Below, one piece after another: positions 9,886-23,762 of a DNA stretch of 64,000 nt. Within the stretch, counting starts at the first letter, position 1. Each line of letters starts with the position of its first letter. The stretch lies in assembly GCA_002897115.2 (NCBI GenBank), contig BCIH01000008.1, positions 807,065-871,064 on the forward strand. Direction: 5' to 3'. The notes under the pieces were generated by a model. The model was not told where the DNA came from, ran no database searches, and was given only the letters and a program-made list of their open reading frames with translations. The position numbers and the translations under genes were made by a program. The DNA comes from Prototheca cutis (Eukaryota; Chlorophyta; Trebouxiophyceae; Chlorellales; Chlorellaceae).

Positions 9886-11641
9886 TTAGGTTCGCATCCC
9901 ACGCGTGGGCCAGCGGACGTTGAGTCCCCAGCTCCCCACCAGCTGAGCCAGGGGCTGCAGCTGCGAGGCAGCTGTCTGTGGGGCAGCGCCATCAAGACCT
10001 CGTTCCAGGATCGCTTCCAGCCTCGCAACGATGAGTCCAAACCCTGGGCGGGCTTCTGGATCGGGGTCAAACACAGCGTCCAGGAGCTGGGCCAGTAGGG
10101 GAGGGCAGTCCGCCGGCAGGGTGGGCCGAAGCTCACCCTCAGCAACGGCCAGCGCCACTTGGACAGGCGCGAGATGGAGCTCGGCGTAGGGCGGTCGCTG
10201 TGTCAGGGCTTCCACCGCCAGCACACCCCAGGACCAGACGTCGCTGGGCGTGCCGTACGACTCGTGCCGCATATTTTCGGGGCTCATGTAAAGATAGGTA
10301 CCTGTTTCCCCCGTCAGGCATGCGTCGTCGGGCGAGGATAGACATCGCGCAAGGCCAAGATCCGAGATTTTAGCGTGGAATTTCAGTGGAGGGCTGGAAC
10401 GAGAGGTAAGCCCCGTGCCGGGGCCTTCGAATACGAAAACATTCGAGGGCTTGATGTCACGATGGAGGATCGGGGGTTCAGACTCGGCGAGGGCCTGCAG
10501 CCCCCGAGCAACATCCAGCGCGAGTGCCAGACGCTCCTTCCGGTCGTGGCGCGGGGCACGCAGCGCCCCCGGCGCCCCGTGCAACCACCTCGCCATCGTC
10601 CCTCCCGGCGCCAGCTCCGTCAGCAGCCACGCGTCGGCAGGGTCTGTGAGACAAGCGCCGTAGAGCGCAAGCACGTGCGGGTGTCGTGCCCGTGCAGCGG
10701 CCACCAACTCCCTCCCCAAAAGCAGTGCCCCGTCGGCATCGGTGACACGGACGCGTTTGACTGCCACACGTGCCCCGCGCCACGTGCCCTCGTGCGTCGT
10801 ACCAAACGTGCCCCTGCCCAGTTCGGCGCCCAGCGTCACCTCATCACGGGCAACCAGCAGACCCAGCGCCGATGCCTCGGAAATAATCTCCTGCCAGGAA
10901 GGAGAATCGGCCGACAGCAGGGCCCCGGGCATGCCCGAGCTGTGGCTAGAGGCATCCTTCTTGGACGGATCGGGCCTGTCAGTGGTCATCGCATCAGCGA
11001 TCTCCACATCATCAGTAGCACCATCCACAGTGCCGCCGTTGGCCTCCCCAACATCACGGCTGGCATTACCACCCTCGCCCCGCCGCTGCTTGGTCTGTGC
11101 CAGCTTCTTGGAGAGGTCGCGGATGTGGGTCTGGTAGGCGGTGCCCTCCGCTCGGGTGGCCGTGAGCTCCGATGTCAACCTGCACGTTGGTAATCAGGAT
11201 TAGTCGTGATGTGGTGGCCGGGATGGGATAACTCATGAACTGGGGTCGAAAGCCGCAAATGGATGCACGCTTTTGTACCCAAAAGCTGGGACCTATGAGT
11301 CACGCTGCATTGTTCCCACGAGCAGCCAGGCCCTGCTTCAAATATGATGGAAATGCCTCACCCATTCCAATGCTGACAACAGCGACGATATACCTCTCAA
11401 TTTCAGCATTGAGGTGGGTGTTGACCTCGTGGGCCGCCGTGAGAGCGATGGACACTTCTTCCAGCCGCTCCTCCGGGCTGCAGGTGTCAAGGTGATCCAG
11501 CCCTGGGCCAGCCCGCAGTCAATGCAGCTCTCCTAGCAATCCCCCCACATGATCCGGTCCCCAGCCATCAGGGACTGCAGTCACTGTCCATGCAGCGTAC
11601 CTTGGCTGCCTGACCACGGCGGCATGACTCTCGCCGTCCAT
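9886..11641 (-). CDS. Raf/TKL-like serine/threonine protein kinase
   Basis: Three exons on the minus strand: 11641-11601, 11477-11394, 11179-9886; 472 aa. The N-terminus is a short coiled coil, then a disordered Asp/Ser-rich linker. The kinase domain starts near residue 155: glycine loop GRGTFG, VAVKRV with the lysine near 183, HRDIKPSN catalytic loop, and DLGLA in place of the usual DFG. Then comes SPE in place of APE, and DVWSWGVLAVE. DLG and SPE still permit catalysis in many plant kinases. This fits the tyrosine-kinase-like group common in algae; the substrate is unknown. Exons 1 and 2 are inferred from phase-consistent GT-AG junctions; the start could be further upstream because the preceding in-frame bases are open for only about 20 codons. 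The gene is divergent from the SDR gene, 372 bases away. Confidence 0.8.
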
Positions 11642-12013
11642 GTCGTCAAGCAAGCCTGAGCGAGGGCCGTCCAGCTCCTGGGCTTGAGAAGGCCCGGCCA
11701 GGTCCCTTCACTTGTGCGCCCCGCTCAGAAGCGCATTCGAATGCTGCGAATGGCCAGGCGGCGCAGTAATGTCAGCAAACCATGGTGTTCAACGGGAGAG
11801 TCGAGATCGCACTTTTCGGGCGTTCATTTCTCGGGCTAGGCCATGGCAAAGCGGAAGCTGGGCTTCGAAAAAAATCCCGGTTCTCTCGATCGGAGTTGAT
11901 GTCGATGACATAAGGGTTGGGCTCCCCGAACGAACATGTTCTTAACCCTAGAACCTCAAAGAGGATACTTGCATTTCCCTTTGCATCGGATTCTCAGCCA
12001 TCAGATCAGCAAC
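11642..12013. promoter_or_regulatory. Divergent promoter region, kinase / SDR
   Basis: The 372 bases separate two start codons facing away from each other. No TATA box or named element is evident; the call rests only on gene orientation. Confidence 0.4.
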
Positions 12014-13401
<1,388 letters not shown>

Positions 13402-13910
13402 GCCGTTTTGTGTGCAAGCAGCTGCCCTGGAATGGACGGACTTGCTTTTGGTGCAGGTGCTGCGTCATTCTTTGCTTGAGCACGTAGCACCTCCCCCATT
13501 GCCATGGCGATGCTGGCCTCAGGCGCAGATGTGCGCGGCGTATTGTTCATGATTGTGGCAGGGTTCATGGCATTTTTCCGATGCATTTGTCTCCCGCTGA
13601 GATGAAGGTTGTCACTATCGATATTCAGAGGATTGTGGCGAAACAGAAGGATTGCGGCAACCCCACAGCCCGACCTCGATCGATTGTGCGCAGCAGGCAA
13701 AGCTCCATCCATTGTCGGGAAATAAAGAGGTCGCGCAAGCCCTCGCGCAGCGGCACTCTGCGCTCATGTATCGATCTACGATACAATCGTGCCGTTTGTC
13801 AAGAGTGTGAACGAGTCCCGCTGGGAACGGCGATCGAGAGGAGGAAGCAGGTGATTGTCCCCCGGGGTTGCCCTGCCCCCTGGGCCCGGGCGGGCCCCTG
13901 ACCCGGCGCC
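13402..13910. other. Intergenic between SDR gene and RPB1
   Basis: About 500 bases holding the SDR 3' UTR and the RPB1 promoter. No ORF or RNA gene is recognised. The GC content rises close to the RPB1 start. Confidence 0.4.
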
Positions 13911-16900
13911 ATGTCGAACATTGAGAGCATTAGCACCGCCCCGGTGCGCAAGGTCAAGGGCATCCAGTTTGGCATCCTCGATCCCGACTTCATTGTGAGT
14001 TCGATGGCTGGCAATGCGGGGGTGGCCAGGCCGCTGCGACGGAGTGGGGTTGCGAGGACATGGCTGCTGCAATGTCTGCATGTGGAGTGCATTTTCCGGG
14101 GGGCCTGGAGGTGCCCGGCAGCAGGGTCGTATGCGCGGGGGCCCTGGCTCTCTTCCTTCTCCCGGCAAGGCAACCCGGATGGGGCCCCATTCCCCGCCCT
14201 CCCTACAGCGTCGCTACTCGGTGGCCAAGATCGAGACGTCTCAGAACTATGACAAGGGTCGGCCCAAGCTGGGCGGGCTCAGCGACCCCCGCATGGGCAC
14301 CATGGACCGCGCGCTCAAGTGCACCACCGACGGCTGCGGCGTGCTGGACTGCCCCGGCCACTTTGGTCACATCGAGCTTGCCAAGCCCGTGTACCACGTG
14401 CATTTCGTGCGCGTGGTGCTTCGTGTCCTGCGCTGCGTGAGCTACCACTGCTCGCGCCTGCTGCTGTCGCCCGATGACCCGCAGTACAAGGCCGCCGCCC
14501 GCATCCGCAACCCCGAGCGCCGCCTGCGCGCCTTCACGGCGCTCTGCCAGACCAAGCGCGTCTGTGAGCACACGGGCGGCCCGCAGCCGACGTACCGCCT
14601 GGAGCCCGGCACGCTGCGCATCATGGCCGAGTTCCCTGCCCCGCGCCAGGCCGATCTGGACGCCGGGGCTGCGGCCCCCGAGGCTCCCGAGCGCCGGCAG
14701 GAGCTGAGCGCGGAGCGGGCGCTGGAGATCCTGCGCCGCATCCCCGACGAGGACTGTCGCGTGCTGGGTTTCGACGTCCGGTTCACGCGCCCTGACTGGA
14801 TGGTCCTGCAGGTCCTCCCCGTCCCGCCGCCGCCCGTGAGGCCCAGCGTGGCCATGGACGCGTCGGCCCGCTCTGAGGACGACCTCACACACCAGCTGGG
14901 CGAGATTGTCAAGGCCAACGCGCGTCTGGCACGGCAGGAGGAGGCGGGGGCGCCCCAGCACATCCTGTTGGAATTTGCCTTGCTGTTGCAGGTTCACGTT
15001 ACTGGGTACATCGACAACACGGTCCCGGGGCTGCCGCAGGCGCAGCAGCGTTCGGGCCGGCCCATCAAGTCCATCAGCCAGCGCCTCAAGGGCAAGGAGG
15101 GCCGCGTGCGGGGCAACCTGATGGGCAAGCGCGTCGATTTCTCGGCGCGTACCGTGATTACGGGGGACCCAAACCTCGCGTTGGACGAGCTGGGCGTGCC
15201 GTGGAGCATCGCCCTGACGCTGACCTTCCCGGAGACCGTCACGCCCCACAACATTGAGCGCATGCGCCAGCTCGTCGAGAACGGGCCGTACCCGCCGCCG
15301 GGCCAGACGGGCGCGCGCTTCATCATCCGAGACGACGGCTCTCGCCTGGATTTGCGGTTCCTGAAGACGGAGCGTGACCGGCACCTGCAGCCAGGGTACA
15401 AGGTCGAGCGCCACATGATCAACGGCGACGTCGTCATCTTCAACCGCCAGCCCTCCCTGCACAAGATGTCCATGATGGTGAGCTGCGTCGGTCTGGTGAC
15501 TGGATGATTTGGGTGGGGCGGGGGTTGTGTTCTTTTTGACCCCGAGCTTCCACGTGTCTTGTTTTTCCTGGGCACCACCAACTGACCCCCGCACGTATCC
15601 CCCCTCCCTCAAAAAAAAACAAACAATAGGGTCACCGTGTGAGGATCCTGCCCTACTCGACGTTCCGGCTGAATCTGAGCGTGACGAGCCCTTACAATGC
15701 GGATTTCGACGGTGACGAGATGAACATGCACATGGTGCAAAGCCACGAGGTTCGGGCCGAGGTCAAGCGGATCATGGCGGTGCCTCTCAACATTGTTTCC
15801 CCCCAGGCCAACAAGCCCGTGATGGGTATCGTCCAGGACTCGCTGCTGGCATGCCGGCTGTTTACGAGTCGTGACACGTTCATCGAGCGGGACCTGCTGA
15901 TGAACATCCTGATGTGGCTGGAGGGCTGGGACGGCGTGGTGCCCGCGCCCGCGGTGCTCAAGCCGCGGCCGCTGTGGACGGGGAAGCAGGTGTTTTCCAT
16001 GTTTCTGCCCCGCGTCAACCTGCAGCGCCGCGCGGCGTGGTACCGCGACGGCGAGCCCGAGGGCATGTCCCCCGCGGACGCGCAGGTGGTGATCCAGGAC
16101 GGCGTGGTGCTGGCTGGGACGCTGTGCAAGCGCACGCTGGGCGCGTCGGCGGGGGGCCTGGTGCACGTCATCTGGATGGAGTGTGGCCCCGATGCGGCGA
16201 GGGCGTTCCTGTCCCAGGTCCAGTTCACGGTCAACCACTGGCTGCTGCAGCACGGGTTTTCCATCGGCGTCGGCGACCTCATCGCCGACGACCGGACCAT
16301 GGCCATCATCAACGACATCATGAACGCGGCCAAGACGGACGTCAAGCGCCTCATCGGCCGCGTGCAGACGCACGACTTGGAGCAGCAGCCCGGGCGCACG
16401 ATGATGGAGAGCTTCGAGAACGCGGTGAACCAGGTGCTGAACAAGGCGCGCGACGACGCGGGCAACCGCGCGCAGGGCTCGCTCGCCGACGCCAACAACG
16501 TCGTGCGCATGGTGACGGCGGGGAGCAAGGGTTCCTTCATCAACATCTCCCAGATGATCGCGTGCGTGGGCCAGCAGAACGTGGAGGGCAAGCGCATCCC
16601 CTTTGGGTTTGCCCAGCGCACGCTGCCGCACTTCACCAAGGACGACTACGGCCCGGAGTCGCGTGGGTTTGTCGAAAACTCCTACCTCCGAGGCCTCACG
16701 CCTCAGGAATTCTTCTTCCATGCCATGGGAGGGCGGGAGGGGCTGATCGACACCGCCGTCAAGACGGCCTCCACGGGCTACATCCAGCGCCGCCTGGTCA
16801 AAGCCATGGAGGACTTGGCGGTACGGTACGACGGCACCGTCCGCAACGCCGCGGGCGACGTCGTGCAGTTCCTGTACGGCGAGGACGGCATGGAGGGCAC

Positions 16901-19800
16901 GGCCATCGAAGGCCAGCGCATGGAATTTCTGCGGTGGGGGAGCGGCAAGTTTGATGCGGCGTTCAGGTACGACCTCGACCGCCCGGGCTGGGCCCCCGAC
17001 TGGCTCGACCCCGGGGTCCTGGACGAGCTGCGAGCGGACGCCGACGCTCGCGCGGCCCTGGACGCCGAGTACGCTCTGCTGAAGGAAGACCAGCGCGTGC
17101 TGCAGAGCGAGGTGATGCGGGGCGGCGACGCGGCGTGCAACCTCCCGGTCAACCTCAAGCGCCTGATCGAAAACGCGCAGCGCAAGTTTGCGTGCCGGCC
17201 GTACCGCCCCGGTGCCACGGGCCTGCACCCGCTGACGGTGATTTCCAAGACGCGCGAGTTGACGGCAAAGCTTCGGGTCGTGGCCGGCGGCGACGGGCTG
17301 TCGCGCGAGGCGCAGCGCAACGCGACGCTGCTGTTTTTTGCGCTGCTGCGGTCGAACCTGGCGTCCAAGCGCGTGCTGTCCGAGCACCGCCTGACGCGCG
17401 AGGCCTTTGACTGGCTGATGGGCGAGGTGGCCACGCGGTTCATGGCCGCGCTCGCGGCGCCGGGGGAGGTGGTCGGCACGGTGGCCGCCCAGTCGATCGG
17501 CGAGCCCACGACGCAGATGACACTGAACACGTTCCACTTTGCCGGCGTGTCGGCGAAGAACGTCACCCTCGGCGTGCCACGCCTGACGGAGATCATCAAC
17601 ATCTCCAAGGCGATCAAGACGCCCAGTCTGACGGTGCACCTGCTGGGGGACGCGGCGCGGGACAAGGAAGCCGCAAAAGCCGTGCAGTGCGGTCTGGAGT
17701 TTACGACGCTGCGGCGCGTGACTGCGGCGACGGAAATTTACTACGACCCCGATCCGCGCAGCACCGTGATTCCCGAGGACGCCGACTGGGTGGCGGCGTA
17801 CTGGGACCTGGCCGAGGGGGACGCCGACCCGGCTCGCATGTCGCCCTGGCTGCTGCGCGTCGAGCTGGCGCGCGACATGCTGGTGGACAAGAAGCTCCTG
17901 CTCAGCGAGGTGGCCGAGCGCATCAACGCGGGCTTTGAGAACGAGCTGCACTGCATCTTCAACGACGACAACGCCGACAAGCTCATCCTCCGCATCCGCG
18001 TCCTCAACGATGAAAGCGGCGGTGGAAAGGACGACGGCGCCGGCGGCCCCGCAGACGACGACGACGTGTTCCTCAAGCGCATCGAGACGAGCATGCTGAG
18101 CCAGATCCGGCTGCAGGGCGTGGAGGGCATCCGCAAAGTTTTCTTGCGAGAGGCCAAGCGCACGCGACCCGACCCGGCGGGGCCCGGCTACCTCCAGGAC
18201 ACGGAGTGGGTGCTGGACACCGAGGGCGTCAATCTCCTGGAGGTGCTGTGCCACCCGGAGGTCGACGCGACACGCACCGTCAGCAACGACGTCGTCGAGG
18301 TGCTTCAAGTGCTGGGCATCGAGGCGGCCCGTGGCGCACTGCTCAAGGAACTCCGTGGTGTGATTGAGTTTGACGGGTCGTACGTCAACTACCGCCACCT
18401 GGCGGGCCTGGTGGACAGCATGACTCGGCGCGGGTATTTCATGGCCATCACACGCCACGGCATCAATCGCGACGAGACGGGGCCCCTGCACCAGGCAAGC
18501 TTCGAGGAGACGGTGGAGATCCTGTTCCGCGCCGCCGCGTACGCGGAGCGCGACGCCATGGCGGGAGTGTCTGAAAACATCATGATGGGACAGCTGGTGC
18601 CCGTGGGAACGGGCGCATTTGGACTCATGCTCGACGAAAGCAAGCTTGCCGACGCCATCGAGCTCGACTACGCGTGGGCAGAGGACGGCGCGCCCGCGTG
18701 GGGGGCGCCCATGACCCCGGGCCGCACGCCCCTCATGACACCGGCGAGGGCCTCGCCATCGGCGCTGGCTTCGCCGTCCATGGCGTCGCCGTTCCACGAC
18801 GCCGTCCTGTTCTCCCCGGCAGGCGGCGACGCCGTCCTGTTCTCCCCGGGTCAAGCATCCCCGGGATACAGGTTGGGTGGCTGGGTTGCTTGTTGTGCTT
18901 GGAGTCTAGGGGGATGGGAGGGCTGTCGGGTGCAGGCGTTTGCTGCAGGACCGTGCGCTGCCTCTTGCTGGACCTTGCCATGCAGTGCTAGCAATCTGGA
19001 AGGACACCTGCCTTGTTATGCCATGTCAACATGCAAGCAAACTGACAAGCGCCCGTCATCCCATACCCCTCTGCAGTCCGACGAGTCCAGGGTATTCGCC
19101 CACGAGCCCAGGATACTCTCCCACGAGCCCAGGGTATTCGCCGACCAGCCCGGCTTATAGCCCGACGAGCCCGGCTTACAGTCCCACGAGCCCGGCTTAC
19201 AGTCCCACGAGCCCAGCCTACTCGCCAACGAGCCCTGCCTACAGCCCCACGAGCCCGGCCTACTCGCCCACGAGCCCAGCCTACTCGCCAACGAGCCCTG
19301 CCTACAGCCCCACGAGCCCGGCCTACTCGCCGACGAGCCCTGCCTACTCGCCAACGAGCCCTGCCTACAGCCCTACAAGNCCCGCCTACTCGCCTACGAG
19401 CCCAGCCTACAGCCCCACGAGCCCGGCTTACTCACCCACGAGCCCAGCCTACTCGCCGACGAGCCCGGCTTACTCGCCCACCAGCCCAGCTTACTCGCCC
19501 ACCAGCCCGGCCTACAGCCCAACAAGCCCGCAATACAGTCCCACAAGCCCACAGTACTCGCCCACCAGCCCGCAATATAGCCCCACCAGTCCACAGTATT
19601 CGCCGACAAGCCCGCAGTACAGCCCCACAAGCCCACAGTACAGCCCCAGCAACCCGCAGTACAGCCCGACGAGCCCGGCCTACTCACCAACGAGCCCACA
19701 ATACAGCCCTACGAGTCCACAGTACAGCCCTACGAGCCCTCAATACTCTCCAGGTGGCAACTCGCTCGCGCCTGTCCCCAAGCAGGAACCGATGAGGTGA
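13911..19800 (+). CDS. RPB1: RNA polymerase II largest subunit RPB1
   Basis: Four exons: 13911-13994, 14209-15477, 15630-18871, 19077-19800; 1772 aa. Motifs run in the Pol II order: clamp zinc region [47 protein letters not shown], and catalytic NADFDGDEM with Asp 476, 478 and 480 holding the metal. Next come [31 protein letters not shown] (bridge helix area), [16 protein letters not shown] (trigger loop) and the C-terminal foot. The tail begins at Tyr1531 with 32 heptads and ends PKQEPMR. It is the catalytic subunit of nuclear mRNA synthesis. Odd points: both clamp zinc sites deviate (Asp69 and Ser106 at Cys positions, and no fourth Cys after Cys147), and one CTD codon contains N (19380). 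Intron 2 ends in an A-rich tract. A 1081-codon open frame on the other strand is a GC-bias shadow. Confidence 0.97.
19077..19743 (+). repeat. RPB1: 21-bp tandem repeat encoding the Pol II CTD heptads
   Basis: Together with the Tyr and Ser split over the preceding intron, this stretch encodes 32 consecutive heptads YSPTSPx. Position 7 reads Gly three times, Ala eighteen, Gln seven, Ala once, Gln three times. Only one unit departs at positions 4-5 (YSPSNPQ), and one has an undetermined base. Synonymous codons differ between units (AGC/TCG, ACG/CCA choices), so the protein uniformity is maintained by selection or repeated conversion. Confidence 0.95.
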
Positions 19801-20298
19801 GCTGTGGCTGATAACGATGGTGCCCAATGTGCTGCCTCTCTCCCAGTCACGGTGGTTTCTGCTTGCAGCTCGCAACGTAGTCCCCTGCCCCGACGCCGCA
19901 ACCATCTTGCAGTCCCAGGGCCGAGCCAGACTCCATTGCAAAGCGGGAGCCGCTGGATTAGAGGCCTGCGTGCCAGGGATTCAGACTGGAACCCCTGTAG
20001 CGTGAAGAGCTTGTTTCGATGACTTATGGTGTAACATTTCATGGTGTGCCATGTGGCGTGTTTTGCGCCGGGAAGCATTTGTGTAAGACGCAGCCTGGCA
20101 GGCAGGTTCTTCGGGCCATGGAGTGATCACCTGTTGAGGGGATCACGATCGCAGCGCGCGCGGGTCACGGCAACCCCTCGCGAAAACCCAAAGCCGCAGG
20201 CAGGTGAAAGCCACGCTAGGGTCATGGGTGGCAGCGTTTCTCTCATTGCAACGCATTTACTCCCCGATCAGACACAACCCGTGCGGGCTGCGTGAAGC
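19801..20298. other. Intergenic between RPB1 and GPI
   Basis: Holds the RPB1 3' UTR with a TGTAA signal at 20030-20034 and then the GPI promoter. No gene is seen. Confidence 0.4.
20030..20034 (+). terminator. Candidate polyadenylation signal TGTAA
   Basis: TGTAA lies 230 bases after the RPB1 stop on the coding strand, at a distance usual for algal 3' UTRs. Confidence 0.45.
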
Positions 20299-22524
20299 AT
20301 GGCGAACATCGTGTCGGGCGTTGCCGAGGCCGTCAAGGCCAAGCTGGAAGTGGCGCGGCACGCCCTGGAGGGCGAGTCCTCTAGCCTGATCAGTTCCACA
20401 AGGGAGTGGAAGGTCCTGCAGTCGCATGTGAAGGACATCGAGAAGCTGTGAGTGTTGGGGTCAGCACGCGTCGCGGGACTTGGGTTGATGGGTGCGGGGG
20501 CTGGGGTTGCCGGGACACAATCCGCAAGCAATTCCAGCGATCGGCGCGATGAACGCTCGCGCCTGTCTCCACCCGCCGCTGCAGGCACCTGAAGGATCTG
20601 CTGAAGGACGATGAGCGCACCAAGACGCTGAGCTTTGAGGCCGAGGGTCTGTACCTGGACCTCTCCAGGCAGAATGCCACCCCTGAGACCCTTCAGGTGT
20701 GGTTCCTAGGGTTGGGGACCCAGGCTCGGGGCTGACAGGCACGAAGCGGTTCTTGTGTCACTGGTACATGCCACATAATCTTCTGTCTGCTTTAACTGGG
20801 ATTGCTGTTTGACACTGGTTGGACAGGTGGTCAACCCTCCCCTGCTCATCTTCCCTTGCTGCAGATGCTGCTGAGTCTGGCAGAGGCCGCCGGGGTCAAA
20901 GACAGGATTGCAGCTATGTACGCTGGCAAGCACATCAACACCACCGAGGATCGGGCAGTGCTGCACGTGGCGCTGCGTGCCCCTCGGGATGCGGTGATCG
21001 AGGACAACGGAAAGAACGTTGTGCCTGAAGTCTGGAAGGTCCTCGACCAAATCCAGGCTTTTTCAGGTGAGCCAGGGAGCATCATTCGAGTGATCGGGTT
21101 GGCTTGCTACCCCCTCCATCCCACGCACGCGCACGCACGCACGCGCGCACACACTCGCTCAACTGCCCCTCTCCTGTGCAGACAAGGTGCGGAGTGGCGA
21201 GTGGAAGGGTGTGACGGGCAAGCCGATCGACACGGTGGTGTCAATTGGCATCGGCGGCTCGGCGCTGGGCCCCCTGTTTGTGCACACCGCACTGAGCACT
21301 GATGCGACGGCGGCGGTTGCGGCAGCTGGGCGGAAGCTGCACTTCCTGGCCAACGTCGACCCCGTGGATGCGGTCAAGGCGTTGGGCGGCCTCGACCCCG
21401 AGACGACCCTGGCGGTTGTCGTGTCCAAGACGTTTACGACGGCGGAAACGATGCTCAACGCACGGACGGTTCGCGCGTGGCTGACGGGTGCGCTGGGCCC
21501 CGACGCGGTGGCCAAGCACATGGTTGCGGTGTCGACCAACATCAAGGCGGTGGAGGCCTTTGGCATCGACCCGGCGAATACGTTTGCGTTCTGGGACTGG
21601 GTGGGCGGCCGTTACTCAGTCAGCTCTGCCGTGGGCGTGCTGCCGCTGAGTCTGCAGTACGGGTATGGCATCGTTCGCGATTTCCTGGACGGCATGCAAG
21701 CGCTGGACGTGCACTACCGTGACGCGGCGCCCGCGGCCAATCTCCCCCTGCTCCTCGGTCTGTTCAACGTTTGGAACGCGACCTTCCTGGGCCACTCGAC
21801 GACGGCCATCCTGCCGTACCAGCAGGCCCTGGCGCACTTTGCTCCGCACATCCAGCAGCTGAGCATGGAGAGCAATGGCAAGGGCGTGGCGCTGGACGGC
21901 ACGCGCCTGAGCTACTCGGCGGGCGAGATTGATTTCGGCGAGCCGGGGACCAACGGCCAGCACTCGTTCTACCAACTCGTCCACCAGGGCCGCATCGTGC
22001 CCGCTGAGTTTGTCGCCATCTCCCAGCCGCAGCAGGACGTTTACCTCGATGGAGAAAAGGTGTCGAGCCACGAGGAGCTCATGTGCAACTTTTTCGCGCA
22101 GCCAGACGCGCTGGCAATGGGCAAGGACGCCGAGCAGCTCAGGTCCGAGGGTGTGCCGGAGGCTCTGATCCCGCACAAGACCTTCACAGGCAACCGCCCC
22201 AGCCTGAGCCTGCTGCTGCCAAACCTCTCTCCCGGCACGCTGGGCAAGCTTCTCGCCCTGTACGAGCACCGAGTCGCGACCTCTGGATTTGTCTGGGGCA
22301 TCAACAGCTTTGACCAGTGGGGCGTTGAGCTGGGCAAAGCCCTCGCAAACAAGGTGCGGGCCTCCATCGCCGATGCCCGGGCCACGGGAGCGGAGCTGGG
22401 TGCTGCCCAGGGCTACAATGCCAGCACCGCCGCGCTGCTCAATCGCTTCACCACGCAGTACAACCCGGCCAAGCCCCTGGGATCCAACAACCTGCCCTCC
22501 ACCCTCACGGCTCCTGGGGCTTGA
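20299..22524 (+). CDS. GPI1: Glucose-6-phosphate isomerase, cytosolic type
   Basis: Four exons: 20299-20447, 20585-20696, 20865-21066, 21182-22524; 601 aa. It interconverts glucose 6-phosphate and fructose 6-phosphate in glycolysis and gluconeogenesis. Visible family blocks: [73 protein letters not shown], and [19 protein letters not shown] with the catalytic His region. Further on are [10 protein letters not shown] and [12 protein letters not shown] with the active-site Lys. There is no transit peptide: the N-terminus is a helix beginning [13 protein letters not shown]. With no presequence, this fits the cytosolic isoform; a plastid isoform would need a second gene. Length is slightly above the 550-570 aa usual for eukaryotic enzymes because of N-terminal and central insertions. 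Confidence 0.96.
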
Positions 22525-23120
22525 AGGGATCTTTTAGCGACAAAGCGTCTGGCAATGAATTACTGAGGCCACACTCGTCACACTGCCTTTTTCGTCGTGG
22601 TGACAATCCTGTTTTGTTCGGAGTACGCATGATGCCCTCGTTGTCGAGCCGTCAATCGATCACAGCCCGGCCGTTTGGAGACCTCGCGCGGGGGGGCAAC
22701 AGCCAGATGTGCCCTTTCACCACCAAGATTCAGTTCACCTCTGTCACAGCGTTATTTTGTCTGTGTGCAATCGGGGGTGACGGACACAGAGCAGAGCAAG
22801 TATGGGGGATATGCTGTCCCTCTCGGCAGGGGAACGTCGGGGAAGAGACGTGTCTGCTGACTGTGTCTGCTCCACGTCAGCACTCAACAAGTCAAGAGGT
22901 GGTGTTGCGTCTGTCTAGAGACTCGGCTGTGCCTCAACGACGACCACATACAAGATCTGGGTGCCGTTTTTTGTTTTTGTTTTTTTTTCAGAAAAGCAAA
23001 ACGGGCACGGGATCCTCGGCTGCTGTCCTGTGCCCGCCGTTGCTTCCGCAGCCAGTCATGGCCCCTCCCCACCCCAAACAACAATCCCCTCCCTCCAACA
23101 AAAGCCATCCCAAAACAGTT
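22525..23120. other. Convergent intergenic region, GPI / PDI-C
   Basis: Carries the 3' UTRs of two convergent genes. T-rich and C-rich short runs occur at 22975-23100. No gene is seen. Confidence 0.4.
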
Positions 23121-23723
23121 CTAGGTCTGCTTGCCAAGCTCGACCTTTTTGGCGACGGTGTGGATGGAGTGGGTGATGCTGTCCAGCATGCCCGCCACCG
23201 TGAACACGCCCCCGACGACGGCGCAGGTGGAAATGAGGAAGCTGAAGAAGGGCTTGCTCACCACGCTGACCAGGATCTGGATGGGCGACAGCGAGTAGCT
23301 AATCTTCACGCTGGCGTGGTCTGCCGCATCGTACACGTGGCTCTGCACCGTGTACTCGTACGCATCGTACGCATCCGACAGCGAGTTGGCGTCGATCGTC
23401 GTCAGCACCACCTGTGCGAGTTTGAACGGGGCGGTGATGATGGGTGCCGAGGGTTCCCAACAGGAATGGCAAGAGAGACTGGTCCCACGTCAGGAGACCT
23501 GCAAGTGGCCCAAACCGAAATGACTCACCTGTGTGTAGTGCTCGTAGGTAGCACCTGTGGATGGATTGTTGAACGACCGCCCCTTGAGTTTATCAGACCA
23601 GTCGTGGGACAGCCCGTGTGGGTGCAGCTTGGCCAGAGCCCTTTGCCGCCTGTGCGATGTTTGGGCTGTTGTGGTCAGAACCGGGAAGTCTCTTGTGATG
23701 CATTCCATTTGGACACGTGAAGG

Positions 23724-23762
<39 letters not shown>

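Noticed and set aside
15609..18854. 1081-codon open frame antisense to RPB1
   Set aside because: It mirrors the high G/C third positions of RPB1; it has no start context, motifs or homology, and RPB1 on the other strand is certain.
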